A stretch of 8,935 nt of DNA from Miltoncostaeaceae bacterium (GTDB lineage: Bacteria > Actinomycetota > Thermoleophilia > Miltoncostaeales > Miltoncostaeaceae). The DNA lies in the NCBI GenBank assembly GCA_030598075.1, contig JAUVQP010000054.1, positions 1-8,935 on the forward strand, given 5' to 3'. Numbering within the stretch: the first letter of the stretch is position 1; every line of letters starts with the position of its first letter. The position numbers were made by a program, and so were the translations under genes. This document shows positions 1 through 5,158 of the stretch, piece by piece. The notes under the pieces were generated by a model. That model saw nothing but the letters and a program-made list of their open reading frames with translations, searched no databases and was not told the DNA's origin.

Positions 1-302
1 AGGCCTTCGACGGCCCGCGCGGACAGGGGCGAGATCGCGGAGTCTTCGAGCGCGGCGACGCTGGCGGGCGGGGCCGCACCGAGCGTCGAGTAGATCGCTC
101 CGGCATCCAGCAGCGAGATCATGATCTGGTGACCCGGAGCCGTGCTCTCGAACATGGCGAGGCGGCCTTCGCGTACCACGTAGAGGTGGTCGGGGCGCAC
201 GAGCGGGTCGGGCATGTCGGCTCCGCGCGGCCACCGGACGATCGGCAGTCTCCTGTCGAGGATCGCGAGGTCGCGTTCTGGGAGGCCGGCGAACAGGTCC
301 AT
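1..302 (-). CDS. Crp/Fnr-family cyclic-nucleotide-binding regulator, N-terminal part (runs off left edge)
   Basis: About 100 N-terminal residues of a cNMP-binding beta-barrel are visible. The protein opens MDLFAGLPERDLAIL, the usual Crp/Fnr entry helix, followed by a barrel strand pattern containing LYVVREGRLAMF near residue 43 and ISLLDAGAIYSTLG, the counterpart of the family's G-E/D-x-F-G turn. The C-terminal winged helix lies outside the window, so the ligand and DNA target cannot be judged. The ATG at 302 is chosen because TAGCCT (315-310) lies exactly 7 nt upstream, placing the predicted transcript start at about the start codon, and no Shine-Dalgarno is present. An in-frame GTG at 389 would add 29 Gly/Ser/Pro-rich residues unlike the family. 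The gene diverges from the DtxR-like gene. Whether it binds cAMP, c-di-GMP or nothing is unknown. The family call is firm and the role is inferred. Confidence 0.82.
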   Translation of the reverse strand, partial: MDLFAGLPERDLAILDRRLPIVRWPRGADMPDPLVRPDHLYVVREGRLAMFESTAPGHQIMISLLDAGAIYSTLGAAPPASVAALEDSAISPLSARAVEG

Positions 303-309
303 CGTCTCG

Positions 310-315
310 AGGCTA
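310..315 (-). promoter_or_regulatory. Putative -10 box (TAGCCT) of the crp-like gene, leaderless layout
   Basis: TAGCCT fits TANNNT and ends 7 nt before the ATG at 302, so transcription would begin within about a base of the start codon. No convincing -35 hexamer is seen. The same geometry recurs at four other genes here, which is the main support. Confidence 0.5.
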
Positions 316-538
316 ACCCGCGCCGACCCGCCGCCGCCCGAGACGGGCAGCGTGGCGGCAGGAAGCTCTCGTGGAAGCGTGGTTGCCACGCACAGGACTT
401 TGCCACCGCATTGTTATGTCACCCTAAGAACCGTCACAAGAAGTCTTAGAGGCTGGCTCCTTCGAGACAGCGTCTAGAAAGGGGTACACGGGCTGGTCAT
501 CGATTGGATGCGAGCCGGGCGGAACCCCGGAGCGGCGC

Positions 539-544
539 TAGCAT
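539..544 (+). promoter_or_regulatory. Putative -10 box (TAGCAT) of the DtxR/MntR-like gene
   Basis: TAGCAT fits TANNNT and predicts a transcript start near 551. That leaves a leader of about 46 nt with a Shine-Dalgarno GAGG (587-590) before the GTG at 597. If it is used, the alternative starts at 504 (TTG) and 543 (ATG) lie upstream of the transcript. No clear -35 box is seen. Confidence 0.4.
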
Positions 545-596
545 GCGCGCCCCAGCCGGCGAGGCTTCCCGCGCCGGCACGACACCGAGGCGATCT

Positions 597-1271
597 GTGG
601 CGGCGCGGCCAAGCCCCGCGGTACAGGACTATCTCAAGGCGATCTACCGCCTCGAGGGCGACGGTGACTCCGTGACCACCACGCAGGTTGCGCAATCCCT
701 GGGCGTCACCGCGCCCTCGGTGAGCAACATGCTCAAGAAGCTCGAGCAGCTGGGGTACGTCGAGGGCGGCGGCCGTCGGGGCGTGAGGCTGACGAGCGAG
801 GGTCGCACGAGCGCTCTCGACGTCGTGCGCCTGCATCGCTTGGTCGAGACCTTCCTCGCCGACACGCTCGGGATGCGTTGGGACGAGGTGCACCGCGAGG
901 CCGAGATCCTCGAGCATCATGTCTCGGAGGCACTGGCGGCGCGCATCGCGGAGTCTCTCGGGCACCCGGATCGTGATCCGCACGGCGACCCGATACCCAC
1001 GGAGCAGGGGCTCGTGCCCGACAGCCCGACGTCGGTGTCGGCGCTCTGGACCCTTCCCGAAGGGGCGACGGGGCGGGTCAGCCGCTGCGATGACCGAGAT
1101 CCCGAGCTGTTGCGCTTCCTCGCGGAGGTCGGCCTGGTGCCCGACGTCGCGGTCGAGGTGCTCGCGCGAGCGCCGTTCGGCGGTCCACTGACGGTGCGGG
1201 TGGGCGGCGAGCGTCGCGTGGACGTGCCGCCGGACGCCGCTCGGGGCGTGTTCGTGCTCGGCGGCAGGTAG
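597..1271 (+). CDS. DtxR/MntR-family metal-dependent transcriptional repressor
   Basis: A 224-residue three-domain metalloregulator. Residues about 9-70 form the winged helix, with recognition helix in GVTAPSVSNMLKKLE. Residues about 75-140 form the dimerisation and metal domain. The C-terminal part (about 150-220) is the FeoA/SH3-like domain. By alignment from memory with DtxR and B. subtilis MntR, the ligands are H80, E84 and H99 (DtxR site 1), plus D11, E103, E106 and H107. Glu at the DtxR Cys102 position and Asp at the Met10 position match MntR-type proteins, which favours manganese sensing over iron. The segment WDEVHREAEILEHHVSE closely resembles mycobacterial MntR as I recall it. The GTG at 597 is chosen because GAGG sits 6 nt upstream and the distance to D11-Y-L matches the family; in-frame starts at 504 and 543 would add low-complexity residues. 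Repressor of metal uptake is inferred; no target operator is visible nearby. Confidence 0.9.
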   Translation: MAARPSPAVQDYLKAIYRLEGDGDSVTTTQVAQSLGVTAPSVSNMLKKLEQLGYVEGGGRRGVRLTSEGRTSALDVVRLHRLVETFLADTLGMRWDEVHREAEILEHHVSEALAARIAESLGHPDRDPHGDPIPTEQGLVPDSPTSVSALWTLPEGATGRVSRCDDRDPELLRFLAEVGLVPDVAVEVLARAPFGGPLTVRVGGERRVDVPPDAARGVFVLGGR

Positions 1272-1354
1272 CGCTGCGCGGCCCTTCCCGCTCCCGCCGC
1301 ACGCGATCGGCCCGCGCGGACGCACACCGGCGACACCTCGACGCGCCTCTTCGA

Positions 1355-1384
1355 GAGCGCGGACTCGAACTCGCCCGCGCGCTC
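1355..1384. terminator. GC-rich hairpin between convergent genes, possible terminator
   Basis: A perfect 7-bp inverted repeat GAGCGCG (1355-1361) / CGCGCTC (1378-1384) with a 16-nt loop lies in the 180-bp gap between the convergent DtxR-like gene and the operon ending at 1452. There is no T-tract on either strand. Nothing else is recognisable in this gap. Weak call. Confidence 0.22.
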
Positions 1385-1451
1385 GCCGCCCCGCGTCGCC
1401 GTCTCGTCTCAACCCCGCGGTGAGGGCGAGCGCCTCCGCCGCGGCGCGCGG

Positions 1452-1877
1452 TCAGTCGACGAAAGGCTGGGCGGCGTCGACGAGGTCATCGATCTCCAAC
1501 CCGAGGCTCTGAAGGTAGAACGGGGTCAGAAGATTGACCGTGTGGCGGCACGAGGGGCATATCGGGAGGGGTGGGGGTGGGGGAAGGCCGGGTGTCTCGC
1601 CCCTCAGCGAGTAGGCCTTGCCACAATATTTCTCGCACACGCCGCACGAGCCTTGCCTGCAGTCGAAGCGCACCAGGTCGACCCCGGCGCCCGCCATCTC
1701 CTCGACGAGGGCCGCGCTTGTCCGCTCGTGGCGCGCGGCGTCCTCCGCCAGCCGTCCCCGCTCATTCCCGTCCCATGCTCCCGCCGCGATCGCCTGGGCG
1801 AACGGAGCGGGCGGGTTCGGGACGCCGAGAAAGCGCTCCGTCCACGCATCGATCTCGGCGCCCCAGTCGCGGGCCAC
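1452..1877 (-). CDS. Cysteine-rich putative zinc-binding protein, 141 residues, mqnD-linked
   Basis: I do not recognise a named family. The first about 65 residues look helical and acidic. A cysteine cluster follows: C73, C78, C81 and C85, then C107-P-S-C110-R-H112. These sites could bind zinc. The run CGKAYSLRGETPGLP, then a five-proline stretch (99-103), then CPSCRH resembles the C-terminal motif of MuF-type phage minor head proteins (CxxC, GKxYSL, proline loop, NCRH), although no other phage gene is near. The GTG at 1877 starts 2 nt after the TGA of the upstream MqnD-like gene, indicating translational coupling; no strong Shine-Dalgarno is seen. The reading frame stays open upstream to 2861, but that stretch is a shadow of mqnD. 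A redox or assembly factor for the menaquinone operon, or a domesticated phage-derived domain, are both possible. Function unknown. Confidence 0.78.
   Translation of the reverse strand: MARDWGAEIDAWTERFLGVPNPPAPFAQAIAAGAWDGNERGRLAEDAARHERTSAALVEEMAGAGVDLVRFDCRQGSCGVCEKYCGKAYSLRGETPGLPPPPPLPICPSCRHTVNLLTPFYLQSLGLEIDDLVDAAQPFVD
1564..1583 (+). other. G-quadruplex motif, four G-tracts with 1-nt loops
   Basis: On the plus strand, G-tracts of 3, 4, 5 and 5 are separated by single A, T and T bases. This fits the canonical G4 pattern, and 1-nt loops favour a very stable parallel fold. It lies inside the Cys-rich gene on the template strand and encodes that protein's proline run, so it may simply be a by-product of CCC/CCN proline codons. 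Confidence 0.6.
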
Positions 1878-1879
1878 GC

Positions 1880-2731
1880 TCAGTCGTCTTCGATGAAGTC
1901 GACCGCCCCGGTCGCGGCGACCAGTCCGGCCTCGTGGCCCCGCCGCAGTAGTTCCGCGACGGCGCGGCGGCCGTCCTCTCCGTAGTCGAGGGTGCGCTCG
2001 TTGACGTACATGCTCACGAAGCGGTCGGCCAGGTCTCGGTCCAGCCCGCGGCCGAACCGCTGCGCGTAGGCGAGAGCGCTGGGGCGGTGATCGAGGCTGT
2101 ACTGGATGCTCTCGCGAAGCAGGCGCGACAGGCGCTCGGCGAGCCCCTCGCGGTCCAGATCGCGTCGCACCGCGTTGGCTCCCAGGGGCAGCGGAAGCCC
2201 CCCCGTGAGGTCGTCCCACCACTCCCCGAGGTCCAGAAGCATGACCAGGCCCTGGCTCTCGTACGTGAGCTGCCCCTCGTGGATCACGAGCCCGAAATCG
2301 GCATCGCCGCGGGCGACCGTGTCGAGTATCTCGTCGAAGGGGACGATGATCGGCTTCTCGATCCGTCCGACCGCGAGCTGAAGCTGAAGGAAGGCGCTGG
2401 TGAGCCGGCCGGGAATCGCGACGCGGCTTGACGCGATGCGAGCGAGGGGACCCGGGCTCGTGGCGATGACGATCGGCCCGTAGCGGTTGCCCATCGAGGC
2501 TCCGTGCGGAAACAGCCGGTAGCGGTCGGACAGGTAGGCGTACGCGTGGACCGACAGAGCCGTCACCTCGAGCCGGCCCTCCTTGGCCCAGTTGTTGAGC
2601 GTCTCGATGTCGCGGAGGACGTGCTCGAAGCGAAACTCGCCCGTGGGGAGCAGATCCTCGGCCAACGCGTAGAACATGAACGCATCGTCGGGGTCGGGGC
2701 TGTGCCCCAGTCGGATCAACTGCTCGGCCAC
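1880..2731 (-). CDS. mqnD: MqnA/MqnD-family menaquinone biosynthesis protein (1,4-dihydroxy-6-naphthoate synthase-like)
   Basis: A 283-residue protein of the VitK2_biosynth (MqnA/MqnD) fold, related to periplasmic binding proteins but without a signal peptide, so cytosolic. It opens RLGHSPDPDDAFMFYAL, the SPxxDDAF variant of the MqnD entry motif. HGASMG (about residues 76-81), YGPIVIA and VIHEGQLTYESQGL are further family blocks. In the futalosine pathway MqnD converts cyclic dehypoxanthine futalosine to 1,4-dihydroxy-6-naphthoate. The DDAF subgroup is a sister branch of experimentally studied MqnD, so the exact step is inferred. The GTG at 2731 is preferred because GAAGGG (2746-2741) lies 9 nt upstream; the ATG at 2740 abuts that same Shine-Dalgarno. 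The cupin gene ends 36 nt upstream and the Cys-rich gene begins 2 nt downstream, so the three form one operon. No other mqn genes lie in the window. Confidence 0.85.
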   Translation of the reverse strand: MAEQLIRLGHSPDPDDAFMFYALAEDLLPTGEFRFEHVLRDIETLNNWAKEGRLEVTALSVHAYAYLSDRYRLFPHGASMGNRYGPIVIATSPGPLARIASSRVAIPGRLTSAFLQLQLAVGRIEKPIIVPFDEILDTVARGDADFGLVIHEGQLTYESQGLVMLLDLGEWWDDLTGGLPLPLGANAVRRDLDREGLAERLSRLLRESIQYSLDHRPSALAYAQRFGRGLDRDLADRFVSMYVNERTLDYGEDGRRAVAELLRRGHEAGLVAATGAVDFIEDD

Positions 2732-2767
2732 GTGCGGCATCCCTTCGTCGGGCTCGGACGCGGCAGC

Positions 2768-3127
2768 TTAGGAGAAGTACGTGTCGTCGTCCGAGTACGG
2801 CGGGGAGCAGCAGCACAGGAATCGCAGCGGCTCGCCCGGACTCGCGGTGACCTGGTGCCATGCCCCCGGCGGGATGAGCACCGCGTCCCCCGCCTCGACG
2901 GATCGAACGACGCCGTCGACATCCATGCTTCCGACCCCTGCGAGAACGTAGTAGATCTCCTCCGCGTCGCGGTGGTAGTGGCGGGTCGTGGCGCCGCCGG
3001 GCTCGACGGTGGCTTCGGCGAGACTTTGATTCCGGACCTCGGCGGTGCCGCGGTCCAGAAGCGAGCGGATGGTGCTGCCGTCGACGGTCGTGAAGGGGGC
3101 GGACGCGTCCCGCGAGCGAATGTCCAT
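2768..3127 (-). CDS. Small single-domain cupin protein
   Basis: A 119-residue cupin_2 protein. Motif 1 is G45-x4-H50-Y-H52-x4-E57-x6-G64 and motif 2 is G80-D-x4-P86-P-G-x2-H91. H50, H52, E57 and H91 therefore form a complete metal site, and the protein could bind Mn, Fe, Ni or Zn. The tail CCCSPPYSDDDTYF, with three consecutive cysteines, resembles the end of a common family of small cupins that finish in CxPPYxxDD(T). No signal peptide, so cytosolic. It is first in the operon with the MqnD-like and Cys-rich genes. The substrate is unknown; sugar, amino-acid or aromatic ligands are all seen in the family. The start is well supported: TAACGT sits 6 nt upstream, making the transcript leaderless, and no other in-frame start lies upstream before a stop. 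Fold certain, function unknown. Confidence 0.9.
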   Translation of the reverse strand: MDIRSRDASAPFTTVDGSTIRSLLDRGTAEVRNQSLAEATVEPGGATTRHYHRDAEEIYYVLAGVGSMDVDGVVRSVEAGDAVLIPPGAWHQVTASPGEPLRFLCCCSPPYSDDDTYFS

Positions 3128-3133
3128 GCCCGA

Positions 3134-3139
3134 ACGTTA
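3134..3139 (-). promoter_or_regulatory. Putative -10 box (TAACGT) of the cupin-mqnD operon, leaderless
   Basis: TAACGT ends 6 nt before the ATG at 3127, which puts +1 at the A of the start codon. No Shine-Dalgarno and no obvious -35 box. Same layout as secG and others in this window. Confidence 0.5.
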
Positions 3140-3256
3140 TCGGGGGTCCGCTCTGCGCCGGCGGTTCGATCGACCAAGGCGGGCGATCCGGCGTTTGCGT
3201 TGCGCTTCCTCACCGAATGCGCTGGTAGACGCACCGGGGAGTTGCTAGTTTCCCAC

Positions 3257-3273
3257 TCCGGACTAGGTCCGGA
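3257..3273. repeat. Perfect inverted repeat TCCGGAC-TAG-GTCCGGA
   Basis: A 7-bp perfect dyad with a 3-nt spacer lies in the 203-bp gap between the cupin start and the thioesterase stop. It could be the terminator of the thioesterase gene (ends 3331, minus), but the following bases GTGGGAAACTAG hold no T-tract. It could also be an operator 120 bp upstream of the cupin operon promoter. Nothing else in the gap is recognisable. Confidence 0.4.
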
Positions 3274-3330
3274 CGTCGGTGCCCGGCCGGGCCGCGGCGT
3301 GGCGACTCTCCCCGTCGCGACCCGGCCGGA

Positions 3331-3759
3331 TTACTGGCGCACGCCGGGTTCCTGTCGCGTCACGCAGGTTCCCTCCCCGTCCGCGGCCAGCGTGCCGTCG
3401 GCGAGCCGCACCTCGACGGCAGCCCGAAAGCCGCCGGCCGTGCGACGCGTCAGGCGCCCGCGCAGCGACAGCGTCGCGCCGAGCGGAATCGCCTCGCGCA
3501 GGCGGTAGGTGACCTTGGCCGTCATGCCCCAGATGCCGTGTGGGGCCCCCGCGTACACCAGCATCTCGTCGATCAGGAGCGCCACGAGGCCTCCGTGCAT
3601 CCGGTCGGGATAGCCCTGGTGAGCCGCGGGTGGCGTGTAGGCGGCCACGGCGTCGTCCCCGTCGCGGTACACCAGAAGGCCTAGCCCTTCCGGGTTGTCC
3701 GGACCGCAGACGAAACAGCAGGGCGTCTCCGGCGGGTTGAGCGGCGTGCGGTCTCGCAC
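3331..3759 (-). CDS. PaaI-type hotdog-fold acyl-CoA thioesterase
   Basis: A 142-residue hotdog protein. The N-terminal CCFVCGPDNPEGLGL (residues 14-28) is the cysteine/GPDN block common in PaaI/THEM4-like thioesterases. H55-G-G-L-V-A-L-L-I-D64-E is the helix carrying the conserved HGG and the acidic catalytic residue. KVTYRLREAIPLGATLSLRGRL forms the central strands. The family hydrolyses acyl-CoA thioesters; the acyl group cannot be told. Cytosolic. The frame is open to 3912, but the GTG at 3759 is chosen because the extra residues are low-complexity and would overlap the divergent secG start. CAGACT (a near match to TANNNT) lies 7 nt upstream, consistent with leaderless initiation. The gene diverges from secG with an 84-bp gap. 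Family call firm; exact start moderate. Confidence 0.86.
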   Translation of the reverse strand: MRDRTPLNPPETPCCFVCGPDNPEGLGLLVYRDGDDAVAAYTPPAAHQGYPDRMHGGLVALLIDEMLVYAGAPHGIWGMTAKVTYRLREAIPLGATLSLRGRLTRRTAGGFRAAVEVRLADGTLAADGEGTCVTRQEPGVRQ

Positions 3760-3766
3760 GTCACGA

Positions 3767-3772
3767 AGTCTG
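3767..3772 (-). promoter_or_regulatory. Possible degenerate -10 box (CAGACT) of the thioesterase gene
   Basis: CAGACT differs from TAGACT at one position and ends 7 nt before the GTG at 3759, the same spacing as the better -10 boxes in the window. Weak because the first T is missing. Confidence 0.25.
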
Positions 3773-3830
3773 CACGGACCGGCGGGCCGGCGCACCTCCC
3801 GGCCGCGGTGGGACGCCGGTGGACGCGTGC

Positions 3831-3836
3831 TAGCGT
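3831..3836 (+). promoter_or_regulatory. Putative -10 box (TAGCGT) of secG, leaderless
   Basis: TAGCGT ends 7 nt before the GTG at 3844. The predicted +1 falls at 3843-3844. No Shine-Dalgarno between the box and the start. No clear -35 element. Confidence 0.5.
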
Positions 3837-3843
3837 CACCTCC

Positions 3844-4074
3844 GTGACGACTCTGCTCATCGCGCTCCACTCCATCGTCTGTGTCGTCTTGGTGTTCCTC
3901 GTTCTGGTTCACAGCGGGCGAGACGCCGGGCTGTCAGGCGCCTTTGGGGTCGGCGGCAGCAGCGGCACCGGCGGGTCGACGGCCGTCGTCGAGAAGAACC
4001 TCGATCGCCTGACGGTCGTGGCCGGCGTCGCGCTCTTCCTCACGACCTTCGCCCTCTCGCGGGTCGCGCTGTAG
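3844..4074 (+). CDS. secG: Preprotein translocase subunit SecG
   Basis: A 76-residue inner-membrane protein with two hydrophobic helices (about residues 3-22 and 56-74). They are joined by a Gly/Ser-rich loop containing HSGRDAGLSGAFGVGG, which corresponds to the family's Q-x-G-K-G-G-G-L-S-G-A-F-G block, and by VEKNLDRLT, matching the usual loop just before helix 2. SecG belongs to the SecYEG channel and assists SecA-driven export. Length is normal for the family. The GTG at 3844 begins directly at the first membrane helix; an upstream in-frame GTG at 3808 would add 12 residues with no support. The stop TAG is part of a hairpin shared with the convergent 56-residue gene. Confident from helix layout and loop motif. 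Confidence 0.92.
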   Translation: MTTLLIALHSIVCVVLVFLVLVHSGRDAGLSGAFGVGGSSGTGGSTAVVEKNLDRLTVVAGVALFLTTFALSRVAL

Positions 4075-4097
4075 CGCGCTAGGCGGCTTCAGCGCGC
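4074..4097. terminator. Hairpin overlapping both stop codons of secG and the 56-residue gene
   Basis: GCGCGCT (4074-4080) and AGCGCGC (4091-4097) form a 7-bp stem with a 10-nt loop. It takes in the last base of the secG TAG (4072-4074) and all or part of the opposing stop (4089-4091), so one hairpin could end both convergent transcripts. No T-tract follows on either strand, so factor-independent termination is uncertain. Confidence 0.35.
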
Positions 4098-4259
4098 GTC
4101 CGGGCCGCCGCCGCCGTGCGGCTGGTCCGGGTGCGCCATCCAGGCATATGCCTCCGCGAGACGGAGGATCGTGGACGAGTTCTTCGCGGTCTGGGCCATA
4201 GCGACTATCTGCTCGATGATCGCCTCGCGAATCGGTGCCAGGTCGTCGGGTGCGGGCAT
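4089..4259 (-). CDS. Small helical hypothetical protein, 56 residues
   Basis: Not a family I can name. The protein is almost entirely one or two amphipathic helices (about residues 6-42: APIREAIIEQIVAMAQ, then STILRLAEAYAWMAHP) with a Gly-rich tail HGGGGPD. No cysteines, signal peptide or membrane helix, so cytosolic. The start is well defined: GGAGG lies 4 nt before the ATG at 4259, and a TACACT -10 box at 4298-4293 predicts a leader of about 27 nt. It converges on secG with a 14-bp gap between stop codons. It is probably a real gene because promoter, leader and Shine-Dalgarno line up. A regulatory or assembly partner is possible, but function is unknown. Confidence 0.68.
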   Translation of the reverse strand: MPAPDDLAPIREAIIEQIVAMAQTAKNSSTILRLAEAYAWMAHPDQPHGGGGPDAR

Positions 4260-4292
4260 GGAGCCTCCGGACGTCGGCGGGAACGATCGCGG

Positions 4293-4298
4293 AGTGTA
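4293..4298 (-). promoter_or_regulatory. Putative -10 box (TACACT) of the 56-residue gene
   Basis: TACACT, identical to the rnpB -10 box, predicts +1 near 4286 and a 27-nt leader that contains the GGAGG Shine-Dalgarno (4268-4264). No obvious -35 element. Confidence 0.45.
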
Positions 4299-4341
4299 GG
4301 CGAGGGCCGGATGCACTCTTCCGGCGGCCCGGCGCGGTCGA

Positions 4342-4347
4342 TAGTCT
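4342..4347 (+). promoter_or_regulatory. Putative -10 box (TAGTCT) of the 49-residue membrane peptide, leaderless
   Basis: TAGTCT ends 7 nt before the ATG at 4355, so transcription would begin at the start codon. No Shine-Dalgarno is present. This site helps decide the start of a gene too small to trust on length alone. Confidence 0.48.
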
Positions 4348-4354
4348 GTCCGCG

Positions 4355-4504
4355 ATGGACACTCAGTCGCTCCGCTCCTCAATCCAGTGGACGGCCGGCG
4401 CCGTCATCGTGCCGATCATCGCCCTCGCGCTGTATCTGGGCGCGGTCTTCAGTGTCTACGCCTTGGCCTTCGTCCTTGGGCTGATCGGCGACATCTTCGG
4501 GTAG
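4355..4504 (+). CDS. Small membrane protein, 49 residues
   Basis: Not a recognised family. After a polar N-terminus (MDTQSLRSSIQW) nearly the whole chain is hydrophobic (about residues 13-48), long enough for one bent or two short membrane helices, with prolines and glycines (P20, G29, G42, G45) as possible kinks. The protein ends IGDIFG. It is taken as real because the ATG has a -10 box at exactly the leaderless distance and the frame ends cleanly before the convergent gene at 4531. The frame is open upstream to 4235, but that stretch overlaps the opposite-strand 56-residue gene and its promoter. Possible roles include a subunit or regulator of a membrane complex; none can be assigned. The two nearest plus-strand genes, secG and lexA, do not suggest a pathway. 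Confidence 0.6.
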   Translation: MDTQSLRSSIQWTAGAVIVPIIALALYLGAVFSVYALAFVLGLIGDIFG

Positions 4505-4530
4505 CGACCTGGGATGGCGCCTCGCTCTCC

Positions 4531-4812
4531 TCAGCAGGCGTCGGCGCCGTCGAAGCAGGGGCGGGGCCTCCGGTTGACGCTCCTCACGAGCCTCTTGTCG
4601 TAGATCCCGGCCGGCACGACGACGCGCTTTCCGTCTCCTCCGATCGCCGCGACGAGGGTCATCCCGGCGCGGTCGACGCGGCAGGGGAGGCGCTCCGAGG
4701 GACCGCACGGGGCGAGGTCGCGAGCCTCGGTGCTGCCCTCGCCCGCGAAGCTCGCCCCGAGCACGAGGACGACGGCGCCCGCGGCGATCGTGAGGAGCCA
4801 CGTCGCGATCAT
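4531..4812 (-). CDS. Membrane-anchored or secreted small protein with four cysteines, 93 residues
   Basis: Not a recognised family. Residues 3-23 (ATWLLTIAAGAVVLVLGASFA) form one hydrophobic helix that could be a signal peptide or an anchor. The rest is a small exported domain with C36, C44, C86 and C93. The last cysteine is also the final residue. The pairs could form disulfides outside the cell. GAVVLVLGASFAG lacks a lipobox cysteine, so it is not a lipoprotein. The ATG at 4812 is chosen for a GGAG 9 nt upstream and the position directly before the membrane helix. An in-frame ATG at 4935 would add 41 polar residues and begin 37 nt after the tRNA-Leu gene. It could be read through from the tRNA transcript. 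Function unknown. Confidence 0.6.
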   Translation of the reverse strand: MIATWLLTIAAGAVVLVLGASFAGEGSTEARDLAPCGPSERLPCRVDRAGMTLVAAIGGDGKRVVVPAGIYDKRLVRSVNRRPRPCFDGADAC

Positions 4813-4972
4813 CCCTCGGCGCTCCGGCGAGGGCCCGGCGCCGTCCACGCCGGCCTGTCGCTCCGCAGCGCGCGCCACGGCGACATTGAAGCAGCCGCAC
4901 GCCGGCGACGGCGCATCTCTCGCCGCGGGCGACATCGCCGGGTCCCGGACTCGAGGGCGGGAACCCCGCCAA

Positions 4973-5058
<86 letters not shown>

Positions 5059-5073
5059 CTGCGGGCGAGCGGA

Positions 5074-5079
5074 ATTGTA
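5074..5079 (-). promoter_or_regulatory. -10 box (TACAAT) of the tRNA-Leu gene
   Basis: TACAAT is one base from the sigma-70 consensus TATAAT. It predicts +1 near 5067, giving a 5' leader of about 9 nt for RNase P to remove. The opposing lexA -10 box is about 40 bp away, so the two promoters are back to back. Confidence 0.6.
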
Positions 5080-5117
5080 CCGCGCGATCGCGCCTCGCGC
5101 GCGCGGGCGGCCCGTGC

Positions 5118-5123
5118 TACGGT
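5118..5123 (+). promoter_or_regulatory. -10 box (TACGGT) of lexA
   Basis: TACGGT fits TANNNT and predicts +1 near 5130, inside the SOS box that follows 2 nt later. LexA bound there would block the polymerase at the start site. Confidence 0.5.
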
Positions 5124-5124
5124 G

Positions 5125-5138
5125 AGAACACCTGTTCG
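5125..5138 (+). promoter_or_regulatory. SOS box (LexA operator) controlling lexA
   Basis: The site reads A-GAAC-ACCT-GTTC-G, a perfect GAAC-N4-GTTC dyad matching the Gram-positive and actinobacterial LexA consensus CGAAC-N4-GTTCG in 9 of 10 fixed positions. It lies 21 bp before the lexA start, which indicates autorepression. I saw no second such site in the window. Confidence 0.88.
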
Positions 5139-5158
5139 CGGAGGGGGCGGTCCGGAGA

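Noticed and set aside
424..449. CTAAG / CTTAG inverted pair between the crp-like and DtxR-like genes as a metalloregulator operator
   Set aside because: Only 5 bp per arm with a 16-bp spacer, and no match to the known DtxR or MntR operator pattern.
504..596. Longer N-terminus of the DtxR-like protein from TTG 504 or ATG 543
   Set aside because: The extra residues are Ala/Arg/Ser-rich, the likely -10 box lies over the ATG, and a good Shine-Dalgarno precedes GTG 597. GGAG before 543 keeps some doubt.
474..1412. 312-residue open frame on the minus strand
   Set aside because: Antisense to the DtxR-like gene, whose metal ligands and winged helix are clear.
1878..2861. Open frame continuing upstream of the Cys-rich protein on the minus strand (would make a 469-residue protein)
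   Set aside because: It runs through the MqnD-like gene in another frame, is Arg/Pro-rich low-complexity, and shows no domain. Only the last 142 codons look like a gene.
2504..3508. 334-residue open frame on the plus strand
   Set aside because: Antisense to the cupin, MqnD and thioesterase genes, which have clear family motifs. Long shadow frames are expected in GC-rich DNA.
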